Shown here piece by piece: positions 11,941 to 25,409 of a DNA stretch of 64,000 nt. Under the pieces are notes generated by a model. It was given only the letters and a program-made list of their open reading frames with translations. It was not told the origin of the DNA and searched no databases. Position numbers and translations under genes: made by a program. Every line of letters begins with the position of its first letter. Position 1 is the first letter of the stretch. Source of the stretch: Closterium sp. NIES-65 (taxonomy: Eukaryota; Streptophyta; Zygnematophyceae; Desmidiales; Closteriaceae); the NCBI GenBank assembly GCA_948144175.1, contig CANXME010000542.1:744001-808000 (forward strand), in the 5' to 3' direction.

Positions 11941-14191
11941 TGTTTCTCATGCCCTCATACCATACCATGCACACACGCATGCACGCACAAGGACAACAAG
12001 TCGAATGCAAACCATGGGGTTGCACCAACACTTCTTCAGCTGGCAGTAGGAGTGAAGGTTGGACTTCAACAGGGGTTCGTAGAGCATATCCGTGTAGCGC
12101 ACTGTTGTTCCATCAGGTATCGTTGCTTGGATTGTTCCCACCATAGAGCTCAGCAGGTTGCTCCCGTCAGCCAGCTCCACGTAAACAGGTTCGTCTAGCT
12201 CCTTCAACTCCTCAAACCAACACTTTTCTGATGTCATGTGCTGGCTGCATCCGCTGTCCAGCAACCACAAGGACTCTCCAACCACAGAGAAAGCAACTTG
12301 TGATGACCTGATGGTTGCAATACAGATGACGGTGCGTTTGCTGCTCGTTCCGGTCGTCCGTTGTTGTTTTGTGTCAATGTTGTCGCGCTTGGGGCTGCCA
12401 CTCCTTTGAGGTGAGGCCCAACGGTTGCTCACGGTGCGTTGGTTCATCCTCCCTCTGATTTGTGGTTCCCACCCCGGTGGTGACCAACCCGGAGGTGCCT
12501 TGGGACACTTGTAGAACGAGTGGCCAGATTGTTTGGGATACCAGCACACGAGGTCTGAGCGTCCTCCCCCTCTGTCGTTGCCTTCAGATTTCTCCCCAAC
12601 AACCGTTTGCTGGCCTCCTGCTGTCTTTGCTACATTGTGGTCGCCCTTGGTCTCGATTCTCTCCTTTGCTTGTGAGTTATCTCCATGCGCTTGACCAGCC
12701 ATGTGGGGAGGGCGACAGTCACGGTTGGTCTTGGTGATGAGATCTTGGTAGTGTTGCTCTTGAATCATCATTAGTTGTAATGCCAAGATGTCATGTAACA
12801 TTGCTAAGTGCCTTAGCTCCTAATGCGACGGCAGTCCAGTAATCAGATTCATAATGAACGTGTCTTCATCCACCATCTTCCCCACCAACACCAGCTTGTC
12901 TCGCATTGTCGTTGCTCAATTAATGTACCCCTCCACCCTCTCTTGGTTTCACATTTTCAGATTTTCAACTGCTTCAAGAGGGATATCTTCGCCACTAAAT
13001 CCTTGACTTGGTAAGTTTCTATGAGGTATTCTCATGCCTCGAATGTCGGGCTATATGATTCTTAAAATATATCCAGTTGTAGCTGAATTGTTGCGCTCAC
13101 GCTGTACAGCAGCACCCAAAACGCCAACGTTGCACGTTGTGAGTAGTCTGCTTGCAAAATTTCTAGCCGTTCCATAGCGTCTTACATGTTGCCGTTGGCC
13201 ATGGTAACCAGGTATTGGTGCGTCACAAAGAACTCCCATAGGTTTGTCACGCGCGCATTTATGCGAAACCGAAGTGCCCACTCCCGGAAGTTTGTGCCGT
13301 CAAATAGAGTAGTTCTGAACACCTTATCGACCGCTGCTCCCACCATCTTGCGTGACACCCTCACCTTGTCTTCTTCCATATACTCGCGTGGAGACGTGTC
13401 GAAAAGAGTTGGTATTGTGGATGGGCTTGGCAGTTGAACCGTGCGTTGTGTTCCACCACCTTGACCATACGAGCGATGTTCCACCACATCTACGCGATCT
13501 TGCTGCATAACACCACTTGAGTGCATCTCGTGTCCTATTCGTCGCATGCTCCGTGCAGGTACAGCTCCCATTTGAGAACGTGATGCATGGGGAGGCATGA
13601 TGTTGTCTCCAAGAGGGTAAGATCTAATGATTAGGGAAACTCCGATGGGATGAAAGTTAGTGGCCAATCATTGTAATGGGGGAGCACCAATAGCCATCTT
13701 CCACTCCTACGTGACCAAATCTGCCATTCTCTTCACCAATCTGCCCGCTCATGCTCCTTCCCATGCCAATCTTATCACCACACTCACTTGTATCCATTCC
13801 ACTCCCGTACTCGTCATCCCTCCCCCTTGCTTCCCTTAGCATGGTTAATTGAGGTGCGATGCAAGAGCTCCCCTCTTCTTGGAGAAATTCATCCCTCCCT
13901 TGGGATGACTCTCCTCCTCGGGGTATGCCTCCACCCCCTTCACCTCCAACTCCTGCATGCGCATTCAAAGTGTGGGTTTGGTCGGTATGTGGGGTGCTTG
14001 CATGTGATTGTCTACGGGTGGATGGGTCTTGAGCATAAATCGACATGTTGAATTTCGCTTCTAAAAATGCTTGGAGTGTCGGTGATGCCCTTGCGATCAT
14101 GTCCTCTATGTGCCCATGCTGAGACATAATGGTATCTTCAAACGCTTTGTATCCAGCTTCGACTTCATCGTCAAACCACACCATAATGTCG

Positions 14192-17100
14192 TGTCAGAAA
14201 GTGGGAAAGACTAGAACAACAGCAATACAGAGTTTGTATAGCAAAAACTAATTGGGCTACCCCATAAGGAGCGCCCCACTACAGCCTAGAGCATATAAAT
14301 GCAGAGTTCTGACACACCCCCATAGGCAAAGTGGGGGACAAGCAAGAGAACGAAGCAAGGTCAAGCTCAGGGTGGATCACAAGGTCACCATACAGTCCGA
14401 GCACAAGCAAATGGCCACAAGGCCAGTTCAAATGCAGAGTTATATATAAAGGAGAACAAGCCGTACAGTGATCACAACCTAGCAAGTGTAAACGTGCAAG
14501 TATAAGTATATTGATCACAGTACAAGCAAAGTCAAGAGGTGAGCAAGTGAGGCCAAGTAGGCACAAGGCCTAAAACAGTACAGAAATGCTGATGATCACA
14601 AGGCTGGAGTGCCTTGGTGAAGATATCAGCAGTGTTGGCGTATGAGGCCACGTAAACAAGACAAAGCTGACCACGCTACTGCAACTCTCGAGCAAGGAAG
14701 TAGCGCAGAGTGATGCGCTTCATTTTGTGCTCCAGTCTCTGCTCCTGACAGAAGGGAATCATGGCCTTGTTGTCGACGTACAGAACTAGAGGAGAACGAG
14801 GCACCTCTCCCAATTAAGTCAGCAGGTAGGTGAGCCAGCGTAACTCTTGTGCAGCCATGGCCCCTGCGTAGATCTCAGCCTCACAGCTGGAGCTGAGAAC
14901 AGAAGACGAGCTGGTAGACCGCCACGAAACAGAACCGGAGCCAAGGCTGAAGGTGTAACGTGACGACCGCTGCGTAGCCAAGTCGTCAGCCCAAGAAGCG
15001 TCTGCGTGACCAGTGAGGACAACTCGAGCCCGTCCTCCAAGCACTAGCCCCATGCCCGACGTACTGCACAAGTAGCACATCACCCTCTTAGCGGCCTTCT
15101 AGTGCTCTGGTCGGTGTCTCCCGGGCGCAATGTAGCATGCCAAGATGCTAAGTGGGTAAGCGAGGTTAGGTCGAGTGCAGGTCATCAGGTACATGAGGCA
15201 GCCCACAAGCTCTGGATACGGGCCACTCGGCTCTACAGACTCATCCAAAGGCATAGCTGAGAGCGAGTGACCGGTAGGCAGAGGATTGGACTGTGGCGAG
15301 GAGTACTAGAAGTCGAAGCGCTGAAGGACCTGCTGCACCATGTGTGACTGAGTTAGGGTGATGGTGTGGCGTGCTCTATCCCAAGCGATCTGCAAGCCAA
15401 GATAGCTACGCAGCTCATCCAGGTCTGTGCACGTGTGTCGCTTCTGCAGTTCCGACTTCACTAGAGTTAGTGCCTTAGTGGCAGCAGTGGCAAAAACCAA
15501 GTCGTCGACGTACACGAGGATGTAGAACGGCGGCAGCGAAGTGTCAGTGCGTAGAAACAGTGACGGGTCAGCAATAGAAGGAGCAAACCCAAGAGCCGCA
15601 AGAGTCATCCTCAGTGTGTCGTGCCACTCGCGAGGCGCCTGGCGGAGACCGTAGACTGGCCGGTGGAGGCTCCACTGGGTACCTGGAGGGACAACCCACT
15701 GAAGCGAGGTGGGCGGCGCAGCCAGATCTCCTCGTGCAGGCTGCCCTGTAGGAAGGCTGTGCTGAAGTCAAGAAAGTGAAGCTCGTAGTCACGCTGAGCA
15801 GCGATATGCAGCAGTATCCGAAGAGTGGTCATCTTTGGGGTGGGTGAGAAGGTCTGAAAGTTGTTAACTCCCTGCCGTTGACTGAAGCCTCGAGCCACGT
15901 AACGCGCCTTGAAGACAGGCGGAGAACCCGACGGCCGCTTCACCCTGAAAATCCACATGCCATTGACAATGTTCGCCCAAGGTGGGGGAACCTCGTCAAC
16001 GTAAGTGCCTGTGAACTTCCAGGAAGCCATCTCTACGTCCATGGCTGATTGCCACTGGGAGGAGTAGGGACCCTCTATCGCCTCTGCGTAAGAGCGAGGG
16101 GTCGGGATGTCTGGTGCATCCGAGTCTCTCTCATGTGTTATCAGCATGGACATGAGATGAGGTACAGCAGCTCCAAAGCACTCAAAGTCCTCCTGCATGT
16201 CCTCAAGGACGTCCGTGCCAAGAGCATACTCACCCTCGACGGACGGAGGACAGATAGACTCAGACTCAGCAACAAGACTAGTGGTGTAGTCTAGACGATA
16301 ATTAGCAGCAAAGCCGACAAGCTCAGCAACTAAGGCAGACGTAGCAGTGGACTCAAGCGTAGGGTCAGTGACAACGGTGGCCAGGAGACGCGTGATAGTA
16401 GGACTAGTAGCATGAAGGGAGTCAAACTCCAGGTCCGGACCGTCAGCAAGGGAGGACGCAGGAGGAGACGGCAGAGGGATACTTAGTGGAACAGAGGAAG
16501 GACGAAGTGCTACCTCGTGCGTGCCGGGGACAGGAGGAGGATGCGGACGCGGAACATGACGACCAGTGCGAGCAGCGCGAACAGGCGACGAAGGACGAGA
16601 CTCTGGCTCACGACGTTCCGCAAGACCTCCAGTCGGTCTAGTGTAAGGAGAAGGACCAGGCAGTAGGGAGGCTGGCTGTAACTACGACTGCGACTGGACA
16701 GTCGGTGGACACAGTTAGGGAGGAGTAGGACCAGTAGAAGGCGGGAGACCAAGAACCTGCAGAAGGAGTGGAACCAAGTACGGCCGCGGCCGTGCAGCGC
16801 CACCAGAACCAGCAGAGGCAGCACCAGTACCCCCAGCTCCAGGGTCTCCAGCTCCAACTCCTTCAGCACCACTAGCTCCAGCACCAGCAGCAGCTCCAGC
16901 TCCAGCGGCACTTCCAGCATGAACAGCCCCAGCGCCTCCGGCTCCAACTCCTGCAGCACCACTAGCTCCAGCACCTCTAGAAGCTCCAGCTCTTGCAGCA
17001 CCTCAAGCACTAATAGCTCCATCATCTCCAGCTCCAACTCCTACAGCACCACTAGCTCCAGCAACTCCAGTACCTCCAGTACGAGCACCTTCGGGACTAG

Positions 17101-20100
17101 CGGCTCCAGTACCTCCAGTAGCTCCAGCAGCAGTAGTGTTCCCAGCTCCAGCAGCACGGCTCTACCGCCGAGCAAACCACTCTTGCAGATGCGGTAGAGA
17201 GAGTGGCTGCAGCCGTGACAAGACACTCGTAGGACCTCTAGAGGACAAAGTACCTCCAGGCGCAGCACGCTCACGCTCAGCACCCCCAGGCTCCGCACGC
17301 TCAGGCTCAGCACCTCAGGCTCCGCACCCTCGGACTCAGCAACCCAAGGCTCAGCACCTCTAGGCTCTGCACCCTCAGACTCAGCACCCCAAGGCTCCGC
17401 ACCCTCAGACTCAGCAACCCCAGGCTTAGCACCCCCAGGCTCCGCACGCTCAGGCTCAGCACCCCCAGGCCCCGCACCCGCAGGCTCAGCACCCCCATCA
17501 GCACCAGAGTCCACATCTACCTCGACAAGCTCGAGAGGGTCTACTTGGGACACACGTGAGGGTGCAGGACTCTGAGGGGGGAGGGGGTCTACCGGGGGAG
17601 GACCTGGTGCTAGGAAGAGAGGCGGGGGGGAGAGAGGGGCAGTGCGGTAGGGGAAGAGACGGTAGTAAGGAACCGACTCGTCAAACGTGACGTCCTGAGA
17701 GGACAGAACACGACGAGAGATGGGGTGGTAAAACTGCCAGCCAGGCGCGTCAGCGGGGAAGCCAAGGAAGACGCAGGGAACATCACGGGAGGACAGCTTG
17801 TTCGCGGAAGAATCGCGGACAAAAGCTCGAGATCCCCAGACACGGAACACAGACGCATCGCCAACCTTCCCCGTCCACCGCAGAGCAGGTGTGGTCTCTG
17901 GAACAGAGACATGAGGCTGAAGGTTGAGCTGATGCGCAGCATACTGAACCGCGAACAGCCATAGAAAATGGGGAGCAGCCGCATGGATCATGGACGTACG
18001 AGCGACGTCCATGACCATGCCAATGCGGCGCTTAGCAATCCCATTTTGTTGTGGGGAGGCCGGAAGCGTGAATGTCTGGCGGATGCCCTCCGCATAACAG
18101 AAGGCTTGCAGAAGGTCAGATGCAAACTCTCCACCTCTGTCGGAGTGCAGACGCAGAACAGGAAGGTCCGAGCCGAAACTCTCACTGAGCTGGCGACGGG
18201 CAGCGCGGATCCAGTCGATCAGAACCTCAGTAACGTCACCCTTGCGGCACAAGGGGAAGACTGTGGTGTAACCCGAGTAGTTGTCAATGACCAGCAGAAA
18301 GTAACGCTCGTGACCCTGTCCACGGACGCGGGCTGGGCCCCACACGTCCATGTGGAGAGTGTGGAGGGGAGCCTCCGTCGGAGGGAACTCGAGGAGTGAG
18401 GAGTGGCGCGATGCCGTCCCTCGACGCAAGGAACGCAGGTAGTGGCAGGCCCCGGTGGGAGGGGAGGGAGAGACCGGGGGAGACCAGTGACAAGGACACG
18501 GGAGGCCATACCTCGAAGACGAGGCAGGGAGGGGTGACCAAGGCGCTAGTGCCAAAGGAGAGTCTGGTGTGACAGGAGACGACACGAGTAGGGGGCAGAC
18601 TCCGGACCAGACCTGGACGCGGCAGCAAACACCTGACTAGACACGGCTACCTGACTAGACTCAACAACCGAAGGAGACGCAGTAGAATGTGTACATGTAC
18701 AGTGGGGCACCCGCTTACCTCAAGGAGTGAACTGGTCAACCCACACGTCCTGGAGGTCGGCTCCACTCACCAAGTTCGTGGAGAACGAGGCGAGGTGAAG
18801 ACCCGACAGTGAGCCAGACAGGACAGCCGGACACGGCAGAACTGTAGAGGAGTGCGCAAAGACTGGGACCCTAGAGGGGTCCGCTAGGGAGACAGCAACC
18901 GGCCGACTGAGCGGCGTGAGTGTGGTGCTGTCGCGAAAGAAGGAGCGGGAAGCACCTGAGTCAAGCGTGAAGGTGTGCAAGGCCTGAGCAAGCGTAGAAC
19001 CTGAGGGAGCAAACTCACCGACACCTGGAGCAGCAGACTTACTAGCACCTAGAGCAGCAGCCTCTATACCTGGGTCGGGCGGCACACATAGGTAACAGTC
19101 ACCCTCAGCACAAATAGTCACAGCATACATGGCAGCAAGGATAGCATCATAATCAAGATCAAAGATAGCAACACCACACTTAAGCATATCAGCCCAGCGA
19201 GGGAGCTCAGTGGCGTCAAGGAACTGTGCGCGCCAGGCATTAGACAGACGACCGAAACAGCGATGTGTCGCGCGTGGCAGTCCGCATGTCTCCCCACGGC
19301 ACTCGCCGGTGCGGAGAACGTAAGCGCAGGGACCAGCAACCCCAGACCTCCCACGCCCTGCGTACCACTCACGAAGTTGCTGGGGTGACGGGGCCTCACG
19401 GGAACGCGGTTGCTGCTGTCACTGGCTACCGCCGAAACCTCCACGCTGCGCGGCTCCACCCCTACCAGCACCACCGCCACCGCAACCCCCACTGCCACCG
19501 CCGCTGCCGCCCCCACCTCCACCGGCGCCACCGACGCCCCCACTCCCACCACCACCCCCACCTCCACCCCCACCCCCTCTACCTCCTCCACCGCCACCAC
19601 CGCCGCCCCCGCCGTCCCCTCCACCACCCTTGCCCCCTTTGCCCCCTTTGCCCTTGCCGCTGCGGCGCCTCCCACTAGAAGCAGGCGCAGCCCCGACCCC
19701 CTCGGTGCCAACGAGGTCAGCAGCAGGAGCAGAAGCAACTGAGGGCAAAAGGGGAACGGGGGAACACCCCTCAAAGAAAGGGGTGCGAGGGTCGCCGCGA
19801 GAAGCTCCTACAGCGACTATGCTTAGTCTCGGCTGCAGTGAGGCACTCCTCGAGCAGGTCGATGGTGAGCTCGGTGGGGCAAAGGGAGAGAAAGTGGTCC
19901 CTGACTGAGCGAAGAGAGTCAGGGAGGCGGGTGACTAGGTAGAAGAGGGTGATCTACATGGGGGGGGGGGGGGGGGAGGGGGGGGGGGGTTCTTGGCTCG
20001 AAACTCGGAGGGAAGTGCAGTTCGGTAGCGGGTGTCACTAGTGCGGAGGTGAGCAATGAGGTTAGGGACTGCGGCAAAAGCGGCTAGGTCAGGGAACAAG

Positions 20101-21298
20101 TACGGCAACATGAGGTGGCTGAGGGCAGCTGTGGTAGGGGAGGAGTAGCGTGCGACGACAGCGTCTTACAAAGACTTCGCAGTCTTGTCTTGGCCAAAGT
20201 GTGCGCGCTCAGTAGACGGCAGGTGACTACGAAGAGCAAGGCGACCAACAACGTCACGAGTAGTCCACTGCGAGCGAACTGTACTGTTCGCATCGGCAGC
20301 AGGTGCAACAGAGGCACCGGACGTGTGATCGAAAAGCGAGACTCCGTCCCTAGAGTCGCACTGAAGATAGAGCGGCAGGTCATCTACCCAAATGTCGAAA
20401 TCGACCGCACGACCCTCAACATCGAAGGTAAGAACAGTAGGGCTAGCCATGGCGGCAGTAGCAGCAGCAGTAGCAGTAGGGCAGGGCGGCGTAGCTCGGC
20501 AGGGCGGCGCGGCTCGGCTGGGCGGCGCGTCTCGTCTGGGCGGTGCAGCACGGCAGGCAGGCGGGCGCGGCGGCGCGCTTAGCAGGGCGGGCGCTTGCCA
20601 GGGGCGGGTGCAGGACAGTGCCGTGACTGGCGGTTTGGGGCAGGGCCGCAACGGGGTGGCTGTAGGGCAGGGCCGCGACGAGGCGGCGGTAGAGCAGGGC
20701 CGCGACGGGGCGGCAGTAGGGCAGCGCCGCGACGAGGCGGCGGTAGAGCAGGGTTGCGACATGGCGGCAGCAGGGCAGGGCCGCGACGGGGCGGCGGTAG
20801 AGCAGGGCCGCGACGAGCGGCTGAGGGTAGGGCCGCGACGAGTGGCGGCAGGGCAACGCCGCGACGGACGGCGAGGTCAGGCCGCGACGGGCGGCTAGGT
20901 CAGGCCACGATAGGCGGCGACAGGGCAGGGCCGCAACGGACGGCTAGGTCAGGGCCGCGACGGGCCGTTAGGGCAGGGCCGCGACGGGCCGGGAGGGCAG
21001 AGCCGCGACGGGCCGGGAGGGCAGGGCCGCTACGGGCGGCAGTAGGGCAGGGCGCGTGACGGCGTAGGTGAGGTAGGCGCGAGGCGCGGTTTGGGCAGGG
21101 CAGGAAAAAAAAAGTCGTGGTGGGCCCTAAAAAAACGTTCCCACTTGGGAACCTGCTCTGAAACCATGTCAAAAAGTGGGAAAGAAGAATGACTAGAACA
21201 ACAGCAGTACAGAGTTTGTATAGCAAAACCTAATTGGGCTGTACCCCATTAGGAGTGCCCCACTACAGCCTAGAGCATATAAATGCATAGTTCTGACA
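14192..21298 (-). mobile_element. Ty1/copia retrotransposon B, full length, nested in C
   Basis: Minus-strand fossil with both ends. LTRs 14192-14314 and 21167-21298 run TGTCA to TTCTGACA; by eye about 5% substitutions plus two small indels, so moderately old. The primer site (TGGTTTCAGAGC, minus) is at 21155-21166 and the purine tract at 14315-14325. Target duplication is TGTCG/TATCG, one mismatch. In coding order: GC-rich leader of degenerate gggccgcgacg repeats (21050-20590), gag starting MASPTVLTFDVEG at about 20451, a Gly-rich block (19750-19420), protease (TLDSGASRSFFRDS, about 18960), integrase (LHMDVWGPARV, HSDRGGEFASD, SPQQNGIAKRR; 18590-17700), a GAEPEGAEPGG-type linker (17520-16500), RT (16150-15300) and RNase H (15080-14590). 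It is broken, with on the order of five to ten breaks. Confidence 0.88.
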
Positions 21299-21727
21299 TA
21301 TCGATCGAGAAGATTGTGTCTTAAGATGTATATATGCTTAACTGCTTGTCTAATGTAGATTTTAACATGTTTTTGACCAAATTTTGGCTAGATGCCCCCT
21401 AGAGTAGCTCTGAAACCATTGTAGAAACGCATAGTGCCAGCGTAGGGGAAGCTTGGTTGTAGAATATTGTAGAAATGAAAGGTTGCATTAAAATGGATTG
21501 ATTACAATGAAATGAGAGAGCATGGTATTTATATAAGCAGCTAACCCCATCACGATGGCCCCATCCACACCAATAATGCCGCACCAAAAATTATACTCGC
21601 CAATAATTCTCACCCTTCAATCATTATGGCCCTACAATAACTGTAACAGGTTATTATCCTCTAATCATTCTAGAGTCTTATACAATTCAACAACATATAA
21701 GTTCTTCTTATGGTTGTGTTCTCAACA

Positions 21728-22840
21728 TTGTTCTTGCCAGATGCGACTTACAGTTATGCGGCGCTATCGTTTGCGAAAATTGAACTGCCGCCCTTCAAGT
21801 TACAGAGATTTATTGTTGCCACTGTCGCGCAACTTGCTCTTCTAGTTGTTTTAAGTTGCGAATTGTGTCTTCCCATGTTTTCTTAGACGTGAAACATTCA
21901 AGGCACACCTGGCGTACCAATTATGCGTGTACCAAAATACGCCAAACGTTAGTAAAAAATACCCAAAGTGTACGCGCTCGACACGCCCTAAAGCATCCGA
22001 GGAATACGATATGAAAAACATTGAGAAACTATCATTGCGGGATGCTTGCATCACTGTGTCAGGTATGAAGTGCCCCAACGGTCTTCCTTGACTCCAAAAG
22101 GTTGCAACAAATTCGTGCAAGATTGAAGAATTAATTACGACTTTTTTCCATGAGGTGATTGTTATATCAGGTTTCCCCATACATGCTTGTTTGTGTCAGA
22201 AATAGGACCGTCTAGAAGAATCGGTGATTCATGAAAAGCTGGGCCACATTTTGTACTAGTGCATACTCTTACATCACAACTACACAACATATACAAGAAC
22301 TTTATAAAATTATATACCCCTTTGCCTCATGCTACACCATGGGGCCAATTACAAAGAAGGGGCCCCTCTTTAGGGGAATACATGCACGCACTGTGTAGGA
22401 TGAGACAGAAGAAAACACTGATTCCTTATATCGGGCTAAACTACACAAAGTGGATAGGTATTTCATTTCGTCACAATCGCCACATCAAATTGAACAACAG
22501 TTCGCCAATGAATATTAAACAGAAAAACTGGCAAACAAAAACGCGCTCGCAAGAAGATCACTGCCATAGGGTTAATTCAATGCTCGTTTCACAACATCTC
22601 CCGTTCACAATTTACAACAATGCTCATTCGTTCACAACAATGCTTGATCACAACAATGCTTGTTCACAACAATGCTCGTTCGATCACAACAATGCTCGTT
22701 CGTTCCCAAAAATCCTCGTTCACAACATTGCTTCTTCACAACAATGCTTGTTCAAAACAATGCTCATTCACACAAATTCTCGTCTGAGATTAGTTTTCCA
22801 GAGTATTTTGCCCCAATTCCCCTTTTTGAGAGGCGGTTTT
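21728..22840. other. Intergenic, with TTCACAACAATGCTCG repeats
   Basis: No gene recognised. Positions 22577-22775 hold about ten degenerate copies of a unit close to TTCACAACAATGCTCG. The same motif recurs at 45555-45655 downstream of the fucosyltransferase gene. The rest is AT-rich and unassigned. Confidence 0.55.
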
Positions 22841-23168
22841 GGTCAAGAATGAGAAGTGATTGAACTATGATAAGTTGGAGTATAAGTAGCAAACCCTAAC
22901 TTTGTGTACCCCCTAAAGGCTAACCCACAATAGCCTACACAACAATAACACATTTAGTGTTTGACACACCCCCATAGGCAAAGTGGGGGAGAGCAAGGGG
23001 TCACAAGACCAGTCAAGACAGGCAAGCAAGCTCAGGGCGGATCACAACGTCACCACACATTCCGAGCACAAGCAAATGGCCACATGGCCAGTTCACATGC
23101 AGAAAAATATATGCAGTACAAACACCAAGGGCGATCTTAACCTAGCAGAGAAAATAGGCAGGAGTATA

Positions 23169-25377
23169 TGTGAGGATCTAGGATCGAGCTCAGAAAAGAG
23201 AATGTGAATTAAATGATCACCTGGGTACAAGACGAGGCTATATATAGGCTCGACACAAGGCCCTGTAACCAGGTGTTGCGCGAAGGTTCCGCGGGTCGCG
23301 AAGCGTCCCGAACAGATCCTTCCCGAATTTGGTAGAAGGCAATTCGGTGGCAACCGAAAAACCAGAATTCGATGCACGCAACCTAGCTCGGTGCTATAAC
23401 TATAATAAAATATAGGAAAGCACCTAGCCTAGGAAATCAAGCAATTCATGCATGCATATAATTATCCTATGCTAGAAATAGCATGATAAAGTAAAGGCAA
23501 GCAAGCATGGCTGGCATAAGCTGTCGTACTCTCACACGTCCCCCCCTCAAAGCTGGGTGGCGTGAGATACACCCTGCTTGACAAGATAGTCCTCGAGAGC
23601 ACGGCGTGTGTTGCCCATATCAGCTTCTGCAACCCAACTGTCCTCAGTGGGGTCGTATCTCTTCCAGCGAATCAAGAACTCGAGGGTCTTGCCACCGCGG
23701 CACCGCGGCTCCACTTCGTACTCGGGTTCATCCTGTATGAGAACAGGTGGTGGTGGCGGTAGTTGCCGTCCCTGGAACTGTTGGTTGGGGTTGTTGTAGG
23801 GTTTCAGTAGCTGCACATGGAAAGCGTTGTGAAGCTTCCACGTATCTGGTAAGCGCAAGCGGAATGTTACAGGTGTCACCTGTGCCTCAACGAAAAAAGG
23901 ACCACAGAAGCGAGGCCGGAGTTTGGATGGGAGGTGAGACATGTTCAAGTTGCGCGTGTCAAGAAGCACCTGATCTCCGACTGCTACTGAGTGATCACAT
24001 CGCTGACGATCGGCATACTGCTTCTGGGAGGTCTGTATCGTGGTGAGTCGTCGCTGAGTCTTCTCCCATAGCTGCTGCTTGGTGGTGATGAAGTCATGTG
24101 CGGCTTGGACGTGTGCCGGTGTAGTTGGCTGCTGTGGTGTGAGTGGTTCCCGTCCATAACACAGGAAGAAAGGAGTTTTCTCCGTGGCCGCATGTGATGC
24201 GTTGTTGTAAGCGAACTCTAGGGTCGGTAACTGTGTGTCCCAGTGGCTGACGTCGTCCTTGCAAGCTGTGCGCAGTAACTGTTCAACCACTTAATTGAGT
24301 CGCTCTGTCTGTCCGTCAGGCTAAGCGTGGTATGCTGAAGACATTGCAAGCTGTGTCCGGAACAGTCCCATGAGCTCCTTCCAGAACTTACTGGTGAATC
24401 TTGGGTCTCTGTCTGAGATGAGTGTAGCGGAGATGCCGTAGATGGTGATGATGCGGTCGAAGAAGAGGCGAGCAGTTGCTTCAGCTGTAGCTGTGGCGTT
24501 GGTCAGGATGAAGTGACCCATTTTGGAGAACTTGTCGATCACCACAAGGATGGAATCATGTCCCCGTGAGGTCGAAGGTGACAAAATTAGAAGAAGAAAG
24601 AGCAATGAACTAGCAGAAATGGGGATACAAATAGCAAACCCTAGAAGGGTTGTACTCGCTATAGAGCACCCCACTACAGGCTAGAACATAAGAATAATAT
24701 TCTGACACACCCCCATAGCCAAAGTGGGGTGTAATCAGCAGAGCAGGCAAAACAGTACAAGCTCAGGGTGGATCACAATGTCACCACGCATTCTGAGCAC
24801 AAGGTCAAGAAGAAATAGTTCAAAGTTAACAATTATGAGCAAAGCTAGCAGTGGTCACAACGGGCAAGTGAGGAGGAGGAGGGAGAGTGAGAGGAGAGGA
24901 GATAGAAGGCGGCGGCTGAAGCTGCAGACACACGGGCAATAGGAGTGGCGAGCACAGTGGCTACCGGGACAGCGCCCCGGACTACGGGAGTAACAGGCCC
25001 CGTGGCTCAAGTAGCGGCAGACGGGCAACGGACCCACAGGCGACCGGCTCAGCGACAAGCTCACTGGGCTACCGGGACAGCGCCCCGGACTACAGGTGCT
25101 GCGGACGACAAACTGGCAACCTCCGCTCAACCTCCCACACACAGTCCCACCCCCCTCATACACACCCACTGCTACACTGCTAGCTCCACTCCCACGCACC
25201 CCCCTTAAACCCTAAACCCAGTCTCCCACACAACCACCCCCCTCAGCGACAGCTGCAGCAGTGGGAGACGAAGGAGGAGGAGGAGAAAGGGAGGAAGGCA
25301 CACCGGCCACCCCCATACCTGCCACCCCACAGCAAGCGGCCCCCTCAGGTCGCCACGACGGACGACGGGAAATGGCA

Positions 25378-25409
<32 letters not shown>

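Larger units (their letters stand above)
7135..21727 (-). mobile_element. Ty1/copia retrotransposon C (host of nested element B)
   Basis: Fossil minus-strand copia element. The LTRs are 7135-7463 and 21420-21727; on the minus strand they start TGTTGAGA and end in CTACA or the like. A primer site (TGGTTTCAGAGC, minus strand) is at 21407-21418 and a purine tract at 7464-7473. In coding order: gag from 14184 to about 13060, zinc-knuckle-like (CWYPKQSGHSFYKC) and protease (LLDSGCSQHMT) at 12800-11950, integrase core (MDNGGEYTANAF, GIAEQVNR) at 11130-10570, RT (KARWVVKGCKQ, VYGLKQAPRLWHQHL) at 9830-9430, and RNase H (GYTDSDCANE) near 8960-8720. Element B interrupts it at 14192-21298. It is broken in many places and old. 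Two internal stretches of 0.7-1.2 kb are not copia-like and are listed separately. Confidence 0.8.
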
